Shown: positions 1-8,364 of the stretch, one piece after another
How the letters are laid out: each line of letters starts with the position of its first letter
Numbering within the stretch: position 1 is the stretch's first letter
Assembly: GCA_964573295.1 (NCBI GenBank)
Contig: CAZNJE010000013.1
Coordinates: 22,198-86,197, forward strand
DNA length: 64,000 nt
Origin: CAYQJL01 sp964573295
Lineage (GTDB): Bacteria > Eisenbacteria > RBG-16-71-46 > CAIMUX01 > WJJG01
Reading direction: 5' to 3'
Program-made: the position numbers and the translations under genes
Notes under the pieces: model-generated
What the model saw: only the letters and a program-made list of their open reading frames with translations
What the model was told of the DNA's origin: nothing
Databases searched by the model: none

Positions 1-128
1 GCGGTGGCGGTCGATGCCCAGGTGCGGTTCCAGAGGGCGGAGTCGGTACCCACGCCGACGGCGCCATCGCGGCCGGTGGAAGCGCAACCCGCGGCGGGGG
101 ATTCAGCGGTGGGGCGATCAGCGCACAT
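1..128 (-). CDS. Partial ORF downstream of the sulfatase-like gene
   Basis: An open frame starts with ATG inside the last codons of the preceding sulfatase-like gene (11-nt overlap) and runs off the window edge without a stop after about 42 codons. The visible residues are rich in Gly, Ala and Thr and match no family I recognise. The overlap arrangement is typical of translationally coupled genes, which is the main argument that it is real. Too little is visible to assign a role, and it could be a chance frame in GC-rich DNA. Confidence 0.3.
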   Translation of the reverse strand, partial: MCADRPTAESPAAGCASTGRDGAVGVGTDSALWNRTWASTAT

Positions 129-1755
129 AGCCCAGGCTCCGCAGGAGCTCGATATCCTCCGGCGCCAGGTCGACGGGCTCGCCGCGCGGCACCGACTCGG
201 CCAGCCGGGCGGTGTGCTCGCGGAAGTCGGCCAGCTCACGTGTGAGGTAGGCGGCCACCGGGTGATCGGATCCGGCAAGATCGCTCTGCTCGCCGGGATC
301 CCGGCTAACATCGAAGAACTCGGTGCCCGCGCGCACCGGCGCCCCAAAGTGGTTCTGACCGGTATCGGCGGTACCGATGAGCTTGAAGCGGGGTCCGCGC
401 ACGGCCTGGCGCTCGATGTTGAAACGAGCATTCTCGGCATAGACCAATGCTCCCTCGCCAGTCGATGAACCAGGAGCCCGATTGCCCACCCCTTCGCCGA
501 CTCCCCCTGATGTTGCGCCCACGCCCGGAATCCAGCGCGTCAGATCCTCCCCCTGGAATCCCTCGGGGGCGTCGAGCGACGCGAGCGACAGTAGTGTCGG
601 CGCCAGATCGATCAGCTCGACCGGACGACCCACCACGGATCCGGCAGCACGGGCCTCGGGCAACCGCAGAATGAGCGGCACGCGGATCACCTCGTCGTAG
701 AGCGTCCAGCCGTGGCCCTCCATCGAGCCGTGGTCGCCGAACTCCTCGCCGTGGTCGCTCATCAGCGCCACGACACAACGATCCAGATCGAGCTTTGAAT
801 CCAGAAACGCCAGCAAGCGCCCTAGATGATCGTCCGTGTAGCGGATCTCACCGTCGTAGAGCGCCACGACATGCTCGCGATCGCGCTCGGGCATCTGTGC
901 CGGCGGCACGGGGAAGTACTTGATGTAACGTGACAGGTAGCGGTGCGTGCCCTTCGCCGGCCCGGAATACGGGGAGCCGAACATCGTGTCGTAGGGCGGC
1001 GGCGGCGAGTAGTCCATGTGCGGATCGAAGTAGTGAACGAAGAGGAAGAGGGGCCGCCCGCCATCCTGTCCGTTCCCACCACCGGCACCCTCACCGGCAC
1101 CCCCACCAACACCCTCACCAACGCCCTCACCGGCGAGCGTACGCTTGAGGTACGCGTCAAGCCAGCTCGCGACGTGTCCCGTCACGTGCTCGGCCCGGTA
1201 GGCGCCCCCGCCGGAGGCCATCTGCAGATGGTCGCGGTTGATGAGCTCGCGAAACTGATCGAACCCGTGCGCGAACCCGAAGCTACGTCCCACGTAGACC
1301 CAGCTCACGAACGCCGACGTGTAGTAGCCCCCTTGCCGAAACGCCTCGGCCAGGGTGGTGACCGACTCGGCCAAGGAGACCTCGTCGTTCTCCACGCCGT
1401 GGACGCTCGCATACTGGGAGGTCATGACCGACATATGGGACGGAAGCGTCCAGGACGCCTGGCTGAACGCGTTCTCAAAGCGCACGCCCCGCGATGCGAG
1501 CACATCGATCGCCGGGGAGGTCTCGCGCGGATAGCCGTAGCATCCCAGGTGATCGGCGCGGAGGGTGTCGATCGAGATCAGGATCACGTGTGGCGGCCGG
1601 GCCCGCTCCGCTGGACCACAGCCCAGGCCGGCCAGGACCAGGATGCCCACGACCAGCGCGAACCAGCTCGGGACGCCACGCGTGGCGGCGGCGGAGATGC
1701 CGCTGAGGTTGCCGCGCGAGGAGCGCGGCCGACGACTTTCCGAATCGTGTTCCAT
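118..1755 (-). CDS. Sulfatase/alkaline-phosphatase superfamily lipoprotein with Thr at the catalytic position
   Basis: This 545-residue protein has a basic N-terminus, a hydrophobic segment and a lipobox ending LAGLGC (Cys46), so it is probably exported and lipid-anchored. The fold signature is VILISIDTLRADHLG with Asp63, then SWTLPSH at 102-107, and later MSDHGEEFGDHG, the second metal-binding region. In true sulfatases the nucleophile motif is C/S-x-P-S-R; here it is Thr103-x-Pro-Ser-His. The protein may therefore be a phosphatase- or transferase-like member rather than a formylglycine sulfatase. Two Gly/Glu/Val-rich low-complexity inserts (near residues 212-235 and 410-430) are encoded by short tandem DNA repeats. 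No clear ribosome site was seen for the chosen ATG. The family assignment is firm; the substrate is unknown. Confidence 0.85.
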   Translation of the reverse strand: MEHDSESRRPRSSRGNLSGISAAATRGVPSWFALVVGILVLAGLGCGPAERARPPHVILISIDTLRADHLGCYGYPRETSPAIDVLASRGVRFENAFSQASWTLPSHMSVMTSQYASVHGVENDEVSLAESVTTLAEAFRQGGYYTSAFVSWVYVGRSFGFAHGFDQFRELINRDHLQMASGGGAYRAEHVTGHVASWLDAYLKRTLAGEGVGEGVGGGAGEGAGGGNGQDGGRPLFLFVHYFDPHMDYSPPPPYDTMFGSPYSGPAKGTHRYLSRYIKYFPVPPAQMPERDREHVVALYDGEIRYTDDHLGRLLAFLDSKLDLDRCVVALMSDHGEEFGDHGSMEGHGWTLYDEVIRVPLILRLPEARAAGSVVGRPVELIDLAPTLLSLASLDAPEGFQGEDLTRWIPGVGATSGGVGEGVGNRAPGSSTGEGALVYAENARFNIERQAVRGPRFKLIGTADTGQNHFGAPVRAGTEFFDVSRDPGEQSDLAGSDHPVAAYLTRELADFREHTARLAESVPRGEPVDLAPEDIELLRSLGYVR

Positions 1756-1972
1756 CGCAGGCGAAGCCTACGCGGAAGCAACCGGCGGGGACAAGACCTA
1801 TCCGGGGCCTATCCGGTCCGCTTGCGGGAGACCTGCCGGCGCCGTCGCGGTGTAAGGAACAGGACCCTGCAAAACGGGCCGCTGCTGGCAACGGCCAACG
1901 CCCGTAGCCCACGCCGAGGAAAGGGGTTGTGCGGCCGAGGCCGGCAGGGCCCGCGGCCGCGCAGATCTCCAT

Positions 1973-2001
1973 TTGGTTCTGAGATCGAGAGGGTGTAGGA
2001 T
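1973..2001 (+). promoter_or_regulatory. Candidate sigma70-type promoter for purF
   Basis: TTGGTT at 1973-1978 and TAGGAT at 1996-2001 are separated by exactly 17 nt and lie about 50 nt upstream of the purF ATG. The match is to the general bacterial consensus only; no purine operator was recognised. Confidence 0.4.
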
Positions 2002-2053
2002 ACGCGCTTCCCCACATCCGCGTTGGTCTCACATCCGGAAGGGAAAAGGAACG

Positions 2054-3502
2054 ATGTGCGGCGTCATGGGCATGCTCAGCCCGCCACAGGACGACGTCTT
2101 TGCGGATCTCACGCACGGGCTCTTTCAGATGCAGCACCGCGGTCAGGACGCGTGCGGGATCGCGATCTCGGACGGCGACCTGCTGCGGCTGCACCGTGGC
2201 TTGGGCTACGTGCGCGAGGTCTTCGCCGACCGCCCCTACGAGGCCTTCCGCGGCTGGCTGGGTTGCGGCCATGTTCGGTACCCGACGCAGGGAAGCAATC
2301 GCCTGCAGAATGCCCAGCCTCACATGACCTCCTCGTTCCCCAACCGTCAGATGGCCTTGGCCTCGAACGGCGACCTGACCAACTACTGGGCAATCCGCGC
2401 CCAACTCGAGGCCCATGGTGTCCGATTCTCCGGCACCAACGACGCCGAACTCTTGCTCAACTTCATCACGTTTGACCACGTCTGTCAGGGGAAGAGCCTG
2501 GAAGAGGCGATCGCTCATCTGATGGGTGAGCTTCAGGGCGCCTATAGCGCTGTGCTGGTGACGCGCTCAGCCATGTACGCCTTCCGCGATCCCTACGGCA
2601 TCCGCCCGCTGTGTTTCGGCAGCGGCAAGGGCACCTGGGTGGTCGCCAGCGAAACCACCGCGCTCGACATCCTGCACGCGGATCTGGTCTCCGAGATCGA
2701 GCCCGGCGAGCTGATCCGTTTCGACCAGGACGGGGTGCGTCGCATCCCCCATCCGGCGCCGGTCGAAGCGCGCCACGGGCGGGAGAAGCCGGCCCATTGC
2801 GTCTTCGAGTACGTCTACTTCAGCCGCCCCGATGCGATCTGCTACGGCCAGCGGGTCTACGATGTCCGCAAGCGAATCGGCGCCTGGCTGGCCCGTCACG
2901 ACGCTGTCGAAGGCGATGTGGTCGTGCCGGTGCCCGACTCTTCGAACTCGGTTGCGCTGGGCTATGCGCTCGAGGCAGGGCTACCCTTCGAGTTCGGCTT
3001 GATCCGCAACCACTACGTGGGACGCACCTTCATCAATCCCGATCAACCCCGGCGGGATGATAGCGTCCGGATGAAGTTCAATCCCCTGCGCAGTATCTTC
3101 AAGGACCGCCGCGTCATCCTGGTCGACGATTCGATCGTGCGGGGCACCACCTCGCGCAAGCTGGTGCGGATGGCGCGCGCCGTCGGCGCCAAGGAGGTAC
3201 ACCTGCGCATCGGCAGTCCGGTGACGCGCCACTCCTGCTTCTACGGGATCGATACCCCCACGGCCGAAGAGCTGATCGGCAACCAGCTCAGCGTGGAGGA
3301 GATTCGTGCGTACCTGACGGCCGACTCGCTCATGTACACTCCGGTCGAAGGCCTCCGGGAATGCGTGAATGACCAAGGGCAGTTCTGCATGGCCTGCTTC
3401 GACGGCGACTATCCGGTGCCGCTCAGCGAGGCGAAGGTCTCGCGCGAGAGAGCCAGGCGGGTGAGGTCGGCCGCCGCCGAACCGGCCACCGAACCCGAGT
3501 AG
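2054..3502 (+). CDS. purF: Amidophosphoribosyltransferase PurF
   Basis: PurF catalyses the first committed step of purine synthesis, making phosphoribosylamine from PRPP and glutamine. The 482-residue protein begins Met-Cys-Gly, so removal of Met exposes the N-terminal nucleophile Cys of the Ntn glutaminase domain. The phosphoribosyltransferase domain carries the PRPP loop VILVDDSIVRGTTS. Four cysteines sit where the Bacillus-type enzyme binds its 4Fe-4S cluster: in CVFEYVYFSRPD, in HSCFYGID and in CMACFDGDYP. Fe-S enzymes usually carry a short propeptide, which is absent with this start. The ATG is preferred because AAAGGA lies just upstream and a candidate promoter occupies the only upstream extension. 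It is a single gene, divergent from the sulfatase-like gene and convergent with the CDF gene. Confidence 0.97.
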   Translation: MCGVMGMLSPPQDDVFADLTHGLFQMQHRGQDACGIAISDGDLLRLHRGLGYVREVFADRPYEAFRGWLGCGHVRYPTQGSNRLQNAQPHMTSSFPNRQMALASNGDLTNYWAIRAQLEAHGVRFSGTNDAELLLNFITFDHVCQGKSLEEAIAHLMGELQGAYSAVLVTRSAMYAFRDPYGIRPLCFGSGKGTWVVASETTALDILHADLVSEIEPGELIRFDQDGVRRIPHPAPVEARHGREKPAHCVFEYVYFSRPDAICYGQRVYDVRKRIGAWLARHDAVEGDVVVPVPDSSNSVALGYALEAGLPFEFGLIRNHYVGRTFINPDQPRRDDSVRMKFNPLRSIFKDRRVILVDDSIVRGTTSRKLVRMARAVGAKEVHLRIGSPVTRHSCFYGIDTPTAEELIGNQLSVEEIRAYLTADSLMYTPVEGLRECVNDQGQFCMACFDGDYPVPLSEAKVSRERARRVRSAAAEPATEPE

Positions 3503-3542
3503 GACGGCGCTTTCGCGCACTGGCCCGCTGGTGGCGTACGGT

Positions 3543-4496
3543 TCAGTCACCGGTTCTCTTGCGGTCCTTCTCCTTCTCGGTCTTCTGCACCTGGTAGTCA
3601 TCGAGCGGCTCCAGATGGGCGATGACATCGACGACCGGCTCCAAGCGCTCGCATAGCACACGTTCCACCTCCTCGGCGACCGCGTGCCCTTCCTCGACGC
3701 TGATCGAAGGATCGACCTGGACGTGCAAGTCCACGTAGACCTCGGTCTCCGAGCCCCGGGTGCGAACCTGATGGCACCCCAGCACGCCCGGGACCTGGCC
3801 CGCCACCTCGCACACCCTCTCCGGTGCCAGGCGGGCCTGATCGGACAACGTCTCGTTCGCCTTCTTGAGTACCTTCCATGCGGCACGGGCAATGGCCAGC
3901 GCCACCACGAGCGCGACGATCGGATCCGCAATGGGAAAGCCGAGCTCGGTGGCCGCCAGGCCCAGAATCACCCCCAGACTGACCAGCACGTCGCTGGCGG
4001 TATGGCTAGCGTCGGCCAGGAGAATCTCGCTACGGAGCTTGCGGCCGACCCTGCGCTCATAGAGCGTCACCCCGATGTTCACGAGCATCGTGCCGGCCAT
4101 GATGGCATAGGAGACGAAGGAAACCTCGGGAGCCCGGTCCGGCCGCACGAGCTGATGAAAGGCGCTCTTGCCGACCTCGTAGGCCACCAGGGCGAGCATC
4201 ATTCCGATCAAGGCGGACGCGTAGGTCTCGAACTTGTGATGCCCGTAGGGATGGTCCTTGTCGGCGGGCTGAGAGGCCAGGTAAATGCCCACGAGGCCGA
4301 TGACGTTCGAGGCGCCGTCGAACAGGCTGTGGAAGCCATCGGCCTGCATCGCGATCGATCCGGAAAGGATTCCCCAGACGAGCTTCGCAATCGCGACGGT
4401 GAGGTTGAGCGCCAGGATGGCCCACAGCACCCGCCGGACCTTTAGCGTTCGGGAGGCTCTGCTGCGCTCTCCGGTTCCGCTCATGTGATAGCCCAT
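3543..4496 (-). CDS. Cation diffusion facilitator (CDF) metal transporter
   Basis: This inner-membrane exporter of divalent metals such as Zn or Fe works by proton exchange. The 317-residue protein has six predicted membrane segments. H-x3-D metal sites occur in TM2 (ADGFHSLFD, His56 and Asp60) and TM5 (ADASHTASD, His165 and Asp169), with a DHPYGHHKFE loop between them. The C-terminal cytoplasmic part (about 215-305) is the CDF dimerisation domain with a ferredoxin-like pattern. The ATG at 4496 was chosen over the longer frame because a G-rich ribosome site precedes it and the upstream extension is basic and uncharacteristic. It stands alone, convergent with purF. Metal specificity cannot be read from the sequence. 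Confidence 0.93.
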   Translation of the reverse strand: MGYHMSGTGERSRASRTLKVRRVLWAILALNLTVAIAKLVWGILSGSIAMQADGFHSLFDGASNVIGLVGIYLASQPADKDHPYGHHKFETYASALIGMMLALVAYEVGKSAFHQLVRPDRAPEVSFVSYAIMAGTMLVNIGVTLYERRVGRKLRSEILLADASHTASDVLVSLGVILGLAATELGFPIADPIVALVVALAIARAAWKVLKKANETLSDQARLAPERVCEVAGQVPGVLGCHQVRTRGSETEVYVDLHVQVDPSISVEEGHAVAEEVERVLCERLEPVVDVIAHLEPLDDYQVQKTEKEKDRKRTGD

Positions 4497-4664
4497 CGCC
4501 CCCCCAAGCCGGCACGTCCGCCGCGCATCGCTCGCCGGCGGCAACTCCCATGGACGGCCCATCCTACGCCTACCCATCGGCGCGGTTCAACGCTCTCCCG
4601 TGGACCGGATCCAGATTCCGAATTCGCTCCAATGGAGCCGTTCAAGATGTGGGCGTGATCGAGT

Positions 4665-4703
4665 TCGATCCCGGCTCTCGATCCCGGCTCTCGATCCCGG
4701 CCC
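4665..4703. repeat. Three tandem copies of a 13-bp unit
   Basis: The unit TCGATCCCGGCTC occurs at 4665-4677 and 4678-4690, with a third copy at 4691-4703 differing by one base. It lies about 60 bp upstream of the hydrolase lipoprotein start, in the divergent intergenic region. No function is evident. Confidence 0.9.
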
Positions 4704-4766
4704 GAACCACAGACATTGCAAACCCCATCCTACGGATGGATTGCGCCCACACAAAGGAGGTCGCCC

Positions 4767-6203
4767 ATGCGTCGCTATCTCGTACTCGTCATCCCAATCA
4801 TCATGTTCTGCTTCATTGGATGTTCGCAGGAGGAAGTATCCTCTCCCGAACCTTCGGCAGACCAGCCTCTTGTCAGTCCCGAGCTGGAAGCCATCGCCTG
4901 GGATCTCATTGAGAAAGCACAGTGGCCCGTCGTGGCGCCCGGAGACGAGCTCGAGGCCCACGGACTCACCCAGGGCCACGGTCCCCACGGAGGCCCTCAT
5001 TTCCCGCTCTTCGGCTTCGAACGTACGCGCATCCAGGGGAATATCTATCACTACTTCGTCGAGATCCCGGTCGGTCCCGGAATACATGAACGAATCGGCC
5101 TGCATCGGGTGGTCAAGGAACGCCGCCCATTCCGCCCGATCGACACCGATAAAACGCTCTTTGGCCTTCACGGCACCCCGGGGCATTTCGAGGTCATGTA
5201 CCTGGCCGGGACCGTGAGCGATGAAGTGCCCGATGATCAGTCCCTCGCCGTCTACCTGGCCGAGCACAACGTCGACGTCTGGGGCATCGATCAAGCCTAC
5301 ACGCTGTTGCCGGGCGGCATCACCGACTTCTCCTTCATGGATGGCTGGGACATGGCCTTCGACGCTCAGAACCTGCGAACCGGGATGGCCGTCGCCCGTC
5401 TGGTACGGCTGATCACCGGCAGCGGCTTCGGGAAGATGAATCTGATGGGCTACAGCACGGGGTTAGCGGTCGGTTTCGCCGCCGTCAACATGGAGGCGCC
5501 ACTCCCCAACTGGCAGCGGCAGATCGGGGGCTTCATTCCGGTGGATTACTTCATGAAGACCGACGATGTCCCAAACATCGAGAGCGGGTGTGAGTATGCG
5601 GCCAGCCTCGAGGATATGCTCGCCGCAGGCGAATTTTCCACCAATGTCGGCGAGTTGTTCCAGACGATTGGCTACCTGGCAGACACCGATCCCGGGGGGG
5701 ACTCACCTATCATCCCAGACTTCAACAACTTGCAGACTGCCTTGTTCGCCGCTGCACAAACCAGCCTTTTCGCTGGATTTCCCGGTGACGCGCACTTCTT
5801 TGCCGGCATCTTCGACGATGAGACCGGCCTGCCTATCGACCTTCGCTACACTGATGTACAGCACTATCTCGATTGGCTACAGGCGTTCAACTACTACAAT
5901 TCGAACTTCGTGGAGTACGACATTGCCGTCCTTCACTGTGACGAAGATGACTCGCCGCACGACGACTATCTGGACCTGATCGAGATCCCGGTCTTCTTCC
6001 TGGGCGCGAATGGGGGTTGGGGACACTTGATGGACTACACCGCCTCGCTCCTTACGAGTTGCGACGACATCGAGATCCTCAATGTCTCCCTCTACTCGCC
6101 CCAGGCCGAAGACGTCGGCCACGTGGACATCTACACCGCCGGCAATGCCGAGACAGAGTTCTGGTCGCCGGTGCTGGAGTGGATCGAAGACCACGCCGAT
6201 TAG
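4767..6203 (+). CDS. Exported alpha/beta-hydrolase-fold lipoprotein
   Basis: The 478-residue protein starts after a strong AAAGGAGG at 4753-4760. It has a short basic N-terminus, a hydrophobic stretch and the lipobox FIGC, so it is probably a lipoprotein. The alpha/beta-hydrolase pattern is visible: an oxyanion-type LHGTPG, a VDVWGIDQAY strand, the nucleophile elbow GYSTG (G-x-S-x-G), and late His residues in GGWGHLMDY and VGHVDIY that could complete the triad. The long spacing resembles lipases or esterases rather than small hydrolases, but the substrate is not identifiable. It is monocistronic by position, with 260 bp to the next gene. Confidence 0.75.
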   Translation: MRRYLVLVIPIIMFCFIGCSQEEVSSPEPSADQPLVSPELEAIAWDLIEKAQWPVVAPGDELEAHGLTQGHGPHGGPHFPLFGFERTRIQGNIYHYFVEIPVGPGIHERIGLHRVVKERRPFRPIDTDKTLFGLHGTPGHFEVMYLAGTVSDEVPDDQSLAVYLAEHNVDVWGIDQAYTLLPGGITDFSFMDGWDMAFDAQNLRTGMAVARLVRLITGSGFGKMNLMGYSTGLAVGFAAVNMEAPLPNWQRQIGGFIPVDYFMKTDDVPNIESGCEYAASLEDMLAAGEFSTNVGELFQTIGYLADTDPGGDSPIIPDFNNLQTALFAAAQTSLFAGFPGDAHFFAGIFDDETGLPIDLRYTDVQHYLDWLQAFNYYNSNFVEYDIAVLHCDEDDSPHDDYLDLIEIPVFFLGANGGWGHLMDYTASLLTSCDDIEILNVSLYSPQAEDVGHVDIYTAGNAETEFWSPVLEWIEDHAD

Positions 6204-6465
6204 GCGGCTGCCTACCAGTCTCTGGGTGTCGCCGAAGCGGGCCGATCGTGTCTAGGCTCGCTTCGGCCGACACCAACCACGGCCTCACAGGCTCGCTGGC
6301 CGGCGCAAGCCAGATCGTCCACTCCGAGACCGTCCTGACCGCAAGCTCCTGAACCACGCTTCTTTGCCAGCACGCCTCTGGCCCTGAGCCCCTGCCTACG
6401 CTAGACTTCCGGGCATGCTTCGGCTCGGGGTCGAAGCGACGCCTTGGCGGAAGGAGAGCATTCCC

Positions 6466-8328
6466 ATGGAACATCCTCGTCTGGTGATGCCAGCGGCCGG
6501 CTTGGGCCTGCTGGCGGGCACCGCAGCGTGGGCGGGCATGGCCCTGCTGGTCGGCATGATCGTGCTGGCAGGCCTGACCGCACTGGCCGGCATGGCCGTA
6601 CCGGCCGGCGCCCAGACCATCGACGCCCAGGAGTACTGGCTCGACAATGGCATGCAGGTGCTGATCGTCGAGCGCCACGAGAGCCCAACCTTCATGGCGG
6701 CGATCGCCGCGCGGGTGGGGTCGGTCAACGAGATGACCGGCATCACCGGCATTTCCCATCTTTTCGAGCACATGATGTTCAAGGGCACGAAGACGATCGG
6801 AACGAAGGACATCGAGCGGGACCTGGCCATCATGGCCCAGCTCGATTCGCTCCGTGCCCTAATGCGCGAGGAAGAGCGCGTGATGCGCGAGGCCTTGCGT
6901 CGCGGCCGGATCGATGACATGCACGATCCCAAAGCCAAGACGCCCCGCTACCGGGAGCTGGAGGCCGGCTTCGACCGGCTGATCGAGGAGCAGCGCGAGC
7001 TGATCGTGAAGGACCAGCTCGACGAAATCTACAGCAAGCACGGCGGCACGTTCTTGAACGCTATGACATCGAACGACATGACGATGTACTTCGTGCGGCT
7101 GCCCAGAAACAAGCTCGAGCTCTTCATGTGGATGGAATCCGACCGGTTCTTGAACCCCGTCTTCCGCGAGTTCTACTCCGAGCGCAATGTGGTGCGCGAG
7201 GAACGGCGCCTGACCCTGGAATCGACCCCCACCGGCCTCATCGACGAGGACTTCGCCTCGATGTTCTGGAAGTCTTCTTCCTACCGGTGGGAGGTGATCG
7301 GCTGGCCTTCGGATCTCTACAGCATCACCCGCGAGCAGGCCGAGGACTATTTCGATACCTACTACTCTCCCAACAACCTTACGATGATCCTGGTCGGCGA
7401 CCTCGATCCCGACGAGACGATGAAGCTGGTGCGCACCTATTTCGAGCGCTTGCCGCGCGGCACGAACGAGCCGCCCGATGTGGTCACGCTGGAGGAACGC
7501 CAGTACGGCGCCAAGCGCCTGGTCGCCGAGGCCGAGACCAGCCCGCAGGTCGAGATCTGGTACCACACCGTGGCCTGGAAGCACCCCGACAGCTACCCGC
7601 TCGACGTGCTGGCCGGCCTCATGAGCGGCAAGACCGGGCGGCTGTACAAGAAGCTGGTCGAGGAGCATGGCATCGCCAAAGCCTCGGTCTCCGGAGGCGG
7701 CCGCATGATGCCCGGCGGCGACAACCTGGCCGTCCGGGCCGGCCAGGATTCACGCAAGTATGCCGGCGCGTTCCAGATCAGCGCCGAAGGCGTCTCCGAC
7801 ACGCGCTCCGAGATCCTTGAAGAGGCCGTCTACGAGGTCATCGAAGACCTCAAGACCCGCCCCGTGCCCGAGCAGGAGCTGCAGAAGGTGAAGAACCAGA
7901 TGCAGGTGCGCGACATCCGATTCATGGACATCATGTCGGGGCTTGGGATCATGTTCCGTCTGGCCCCCAACGCGGCGATGGGAGACTGGACCGAGGCGAA
8001 CCGCGGGCCCGAGAAGCGCGCGCAGGTAACGGCCGAGGACGTTCGCAGGGTCGCCAACACCTACTTCGCCGACGATCAGCGCAACATCCTCAACATCAAC
8101 CCCAAGGCCGGCACCGAAGTGGCCTCGGAGGATGACGGCGATGCGCGCAAAGCGCAGATCGTAGAGCGCATCAAGGCGATCAAGGATCCCGCCCAGCTCG
8201 AACAGATGATCGGCATGGTCCAGATGGGACTCGGCCAGGTCGAAGACCCCGAGCGCAAGGCCCAGATGGAAGAGATGCTCCAGATCGCCAGCGAACACCT
8301 GGAATCGCTGAAGTCGCAAGAGAAGTAG
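6466..8328 (+). CDS. M16 (insulinase/pitrilysin) family zinc peptidase, catalytic subunit
   Basis: This exported metallopeptidase of 620 residues has a Gly/Ala/Met-rich signal peptide ending near PAGAQT. The inverted zinc motif HxxEH is intact as HLFEH, and the downstream Glu ligand lies in NVVREERRLTLES. The second M16 half (about residues 240-500) contains the usual NNLTMILVGD strand and GKTGRLYKKLVEE region. The ATG at 6466 was chosen because GGAAGGAG precedes it. The next gene is a paired M16 protein without the zinc motif. Such pairs usually form a two-part periplasmic peptidase that degrades peptides. Confidence 0.93.
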   Translation: MEHPRLVMPAAGLGLLAGTAAWAGMALLVGMIVLAGLTALAGMAVPAGAQTIDAQEYWLDNGMQVLIVERHESPTFMAAIAARVGSVNEMTGITGISHLFEHMMFKGTKTIGTKDIERDLAIMAQLDSLRALMREEERVMREALRRGRIDDMHDPKAKTPRYRELEAGFDRLIEEQRELIVKDQLDEIYSKHGGTFLNAMTSNDMTMYFVRLPRNKLELFMWMESDRFLNPVFREFYSERNVVREERRLTLESTPTGLIDEDFASMFWKSSSYRWEVIGWPSDLYSITREQAEDYFDTYYSPNNLTMILVGDLDPDETMKLVRTYFERLPRGTNEPPDVVTLEERQYGAKRLVAEAETSPQVEIWYHTVAWKHPDSYPLDVLAGLMSGKTGRLYKKLVEEHGIAKASVSGGGRMMPGGDNLAVRAGQDSRKYAGAFQISAEGVSDTRSEILEEAVYEVIEDLKTRPVPEQELQKVKNQMQVRDIRFMDIMSGLGIMFRLAPNAAMGDWTEANRGPEKRAQVTAEDVRRVANTYFADDQRNILNINPKAGTEVASEDDGDARKAQIVERIKAIKDPAQLEQMIGMVQMGLGQVEDPERKAQMEEMLQIASEHLESLKSQEK

Positions 8329-8364
8329 TCCCTGACGAGGGATCCTATAGAGGGAGTAAGAATC

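Noticed and set aside
943..1998. Long plus-strand frame opposite the sulfatase-like gene
   Set aside because: It mirrors the real minus-strand coding sequence in GC-rich DNA and shows no family pattern.
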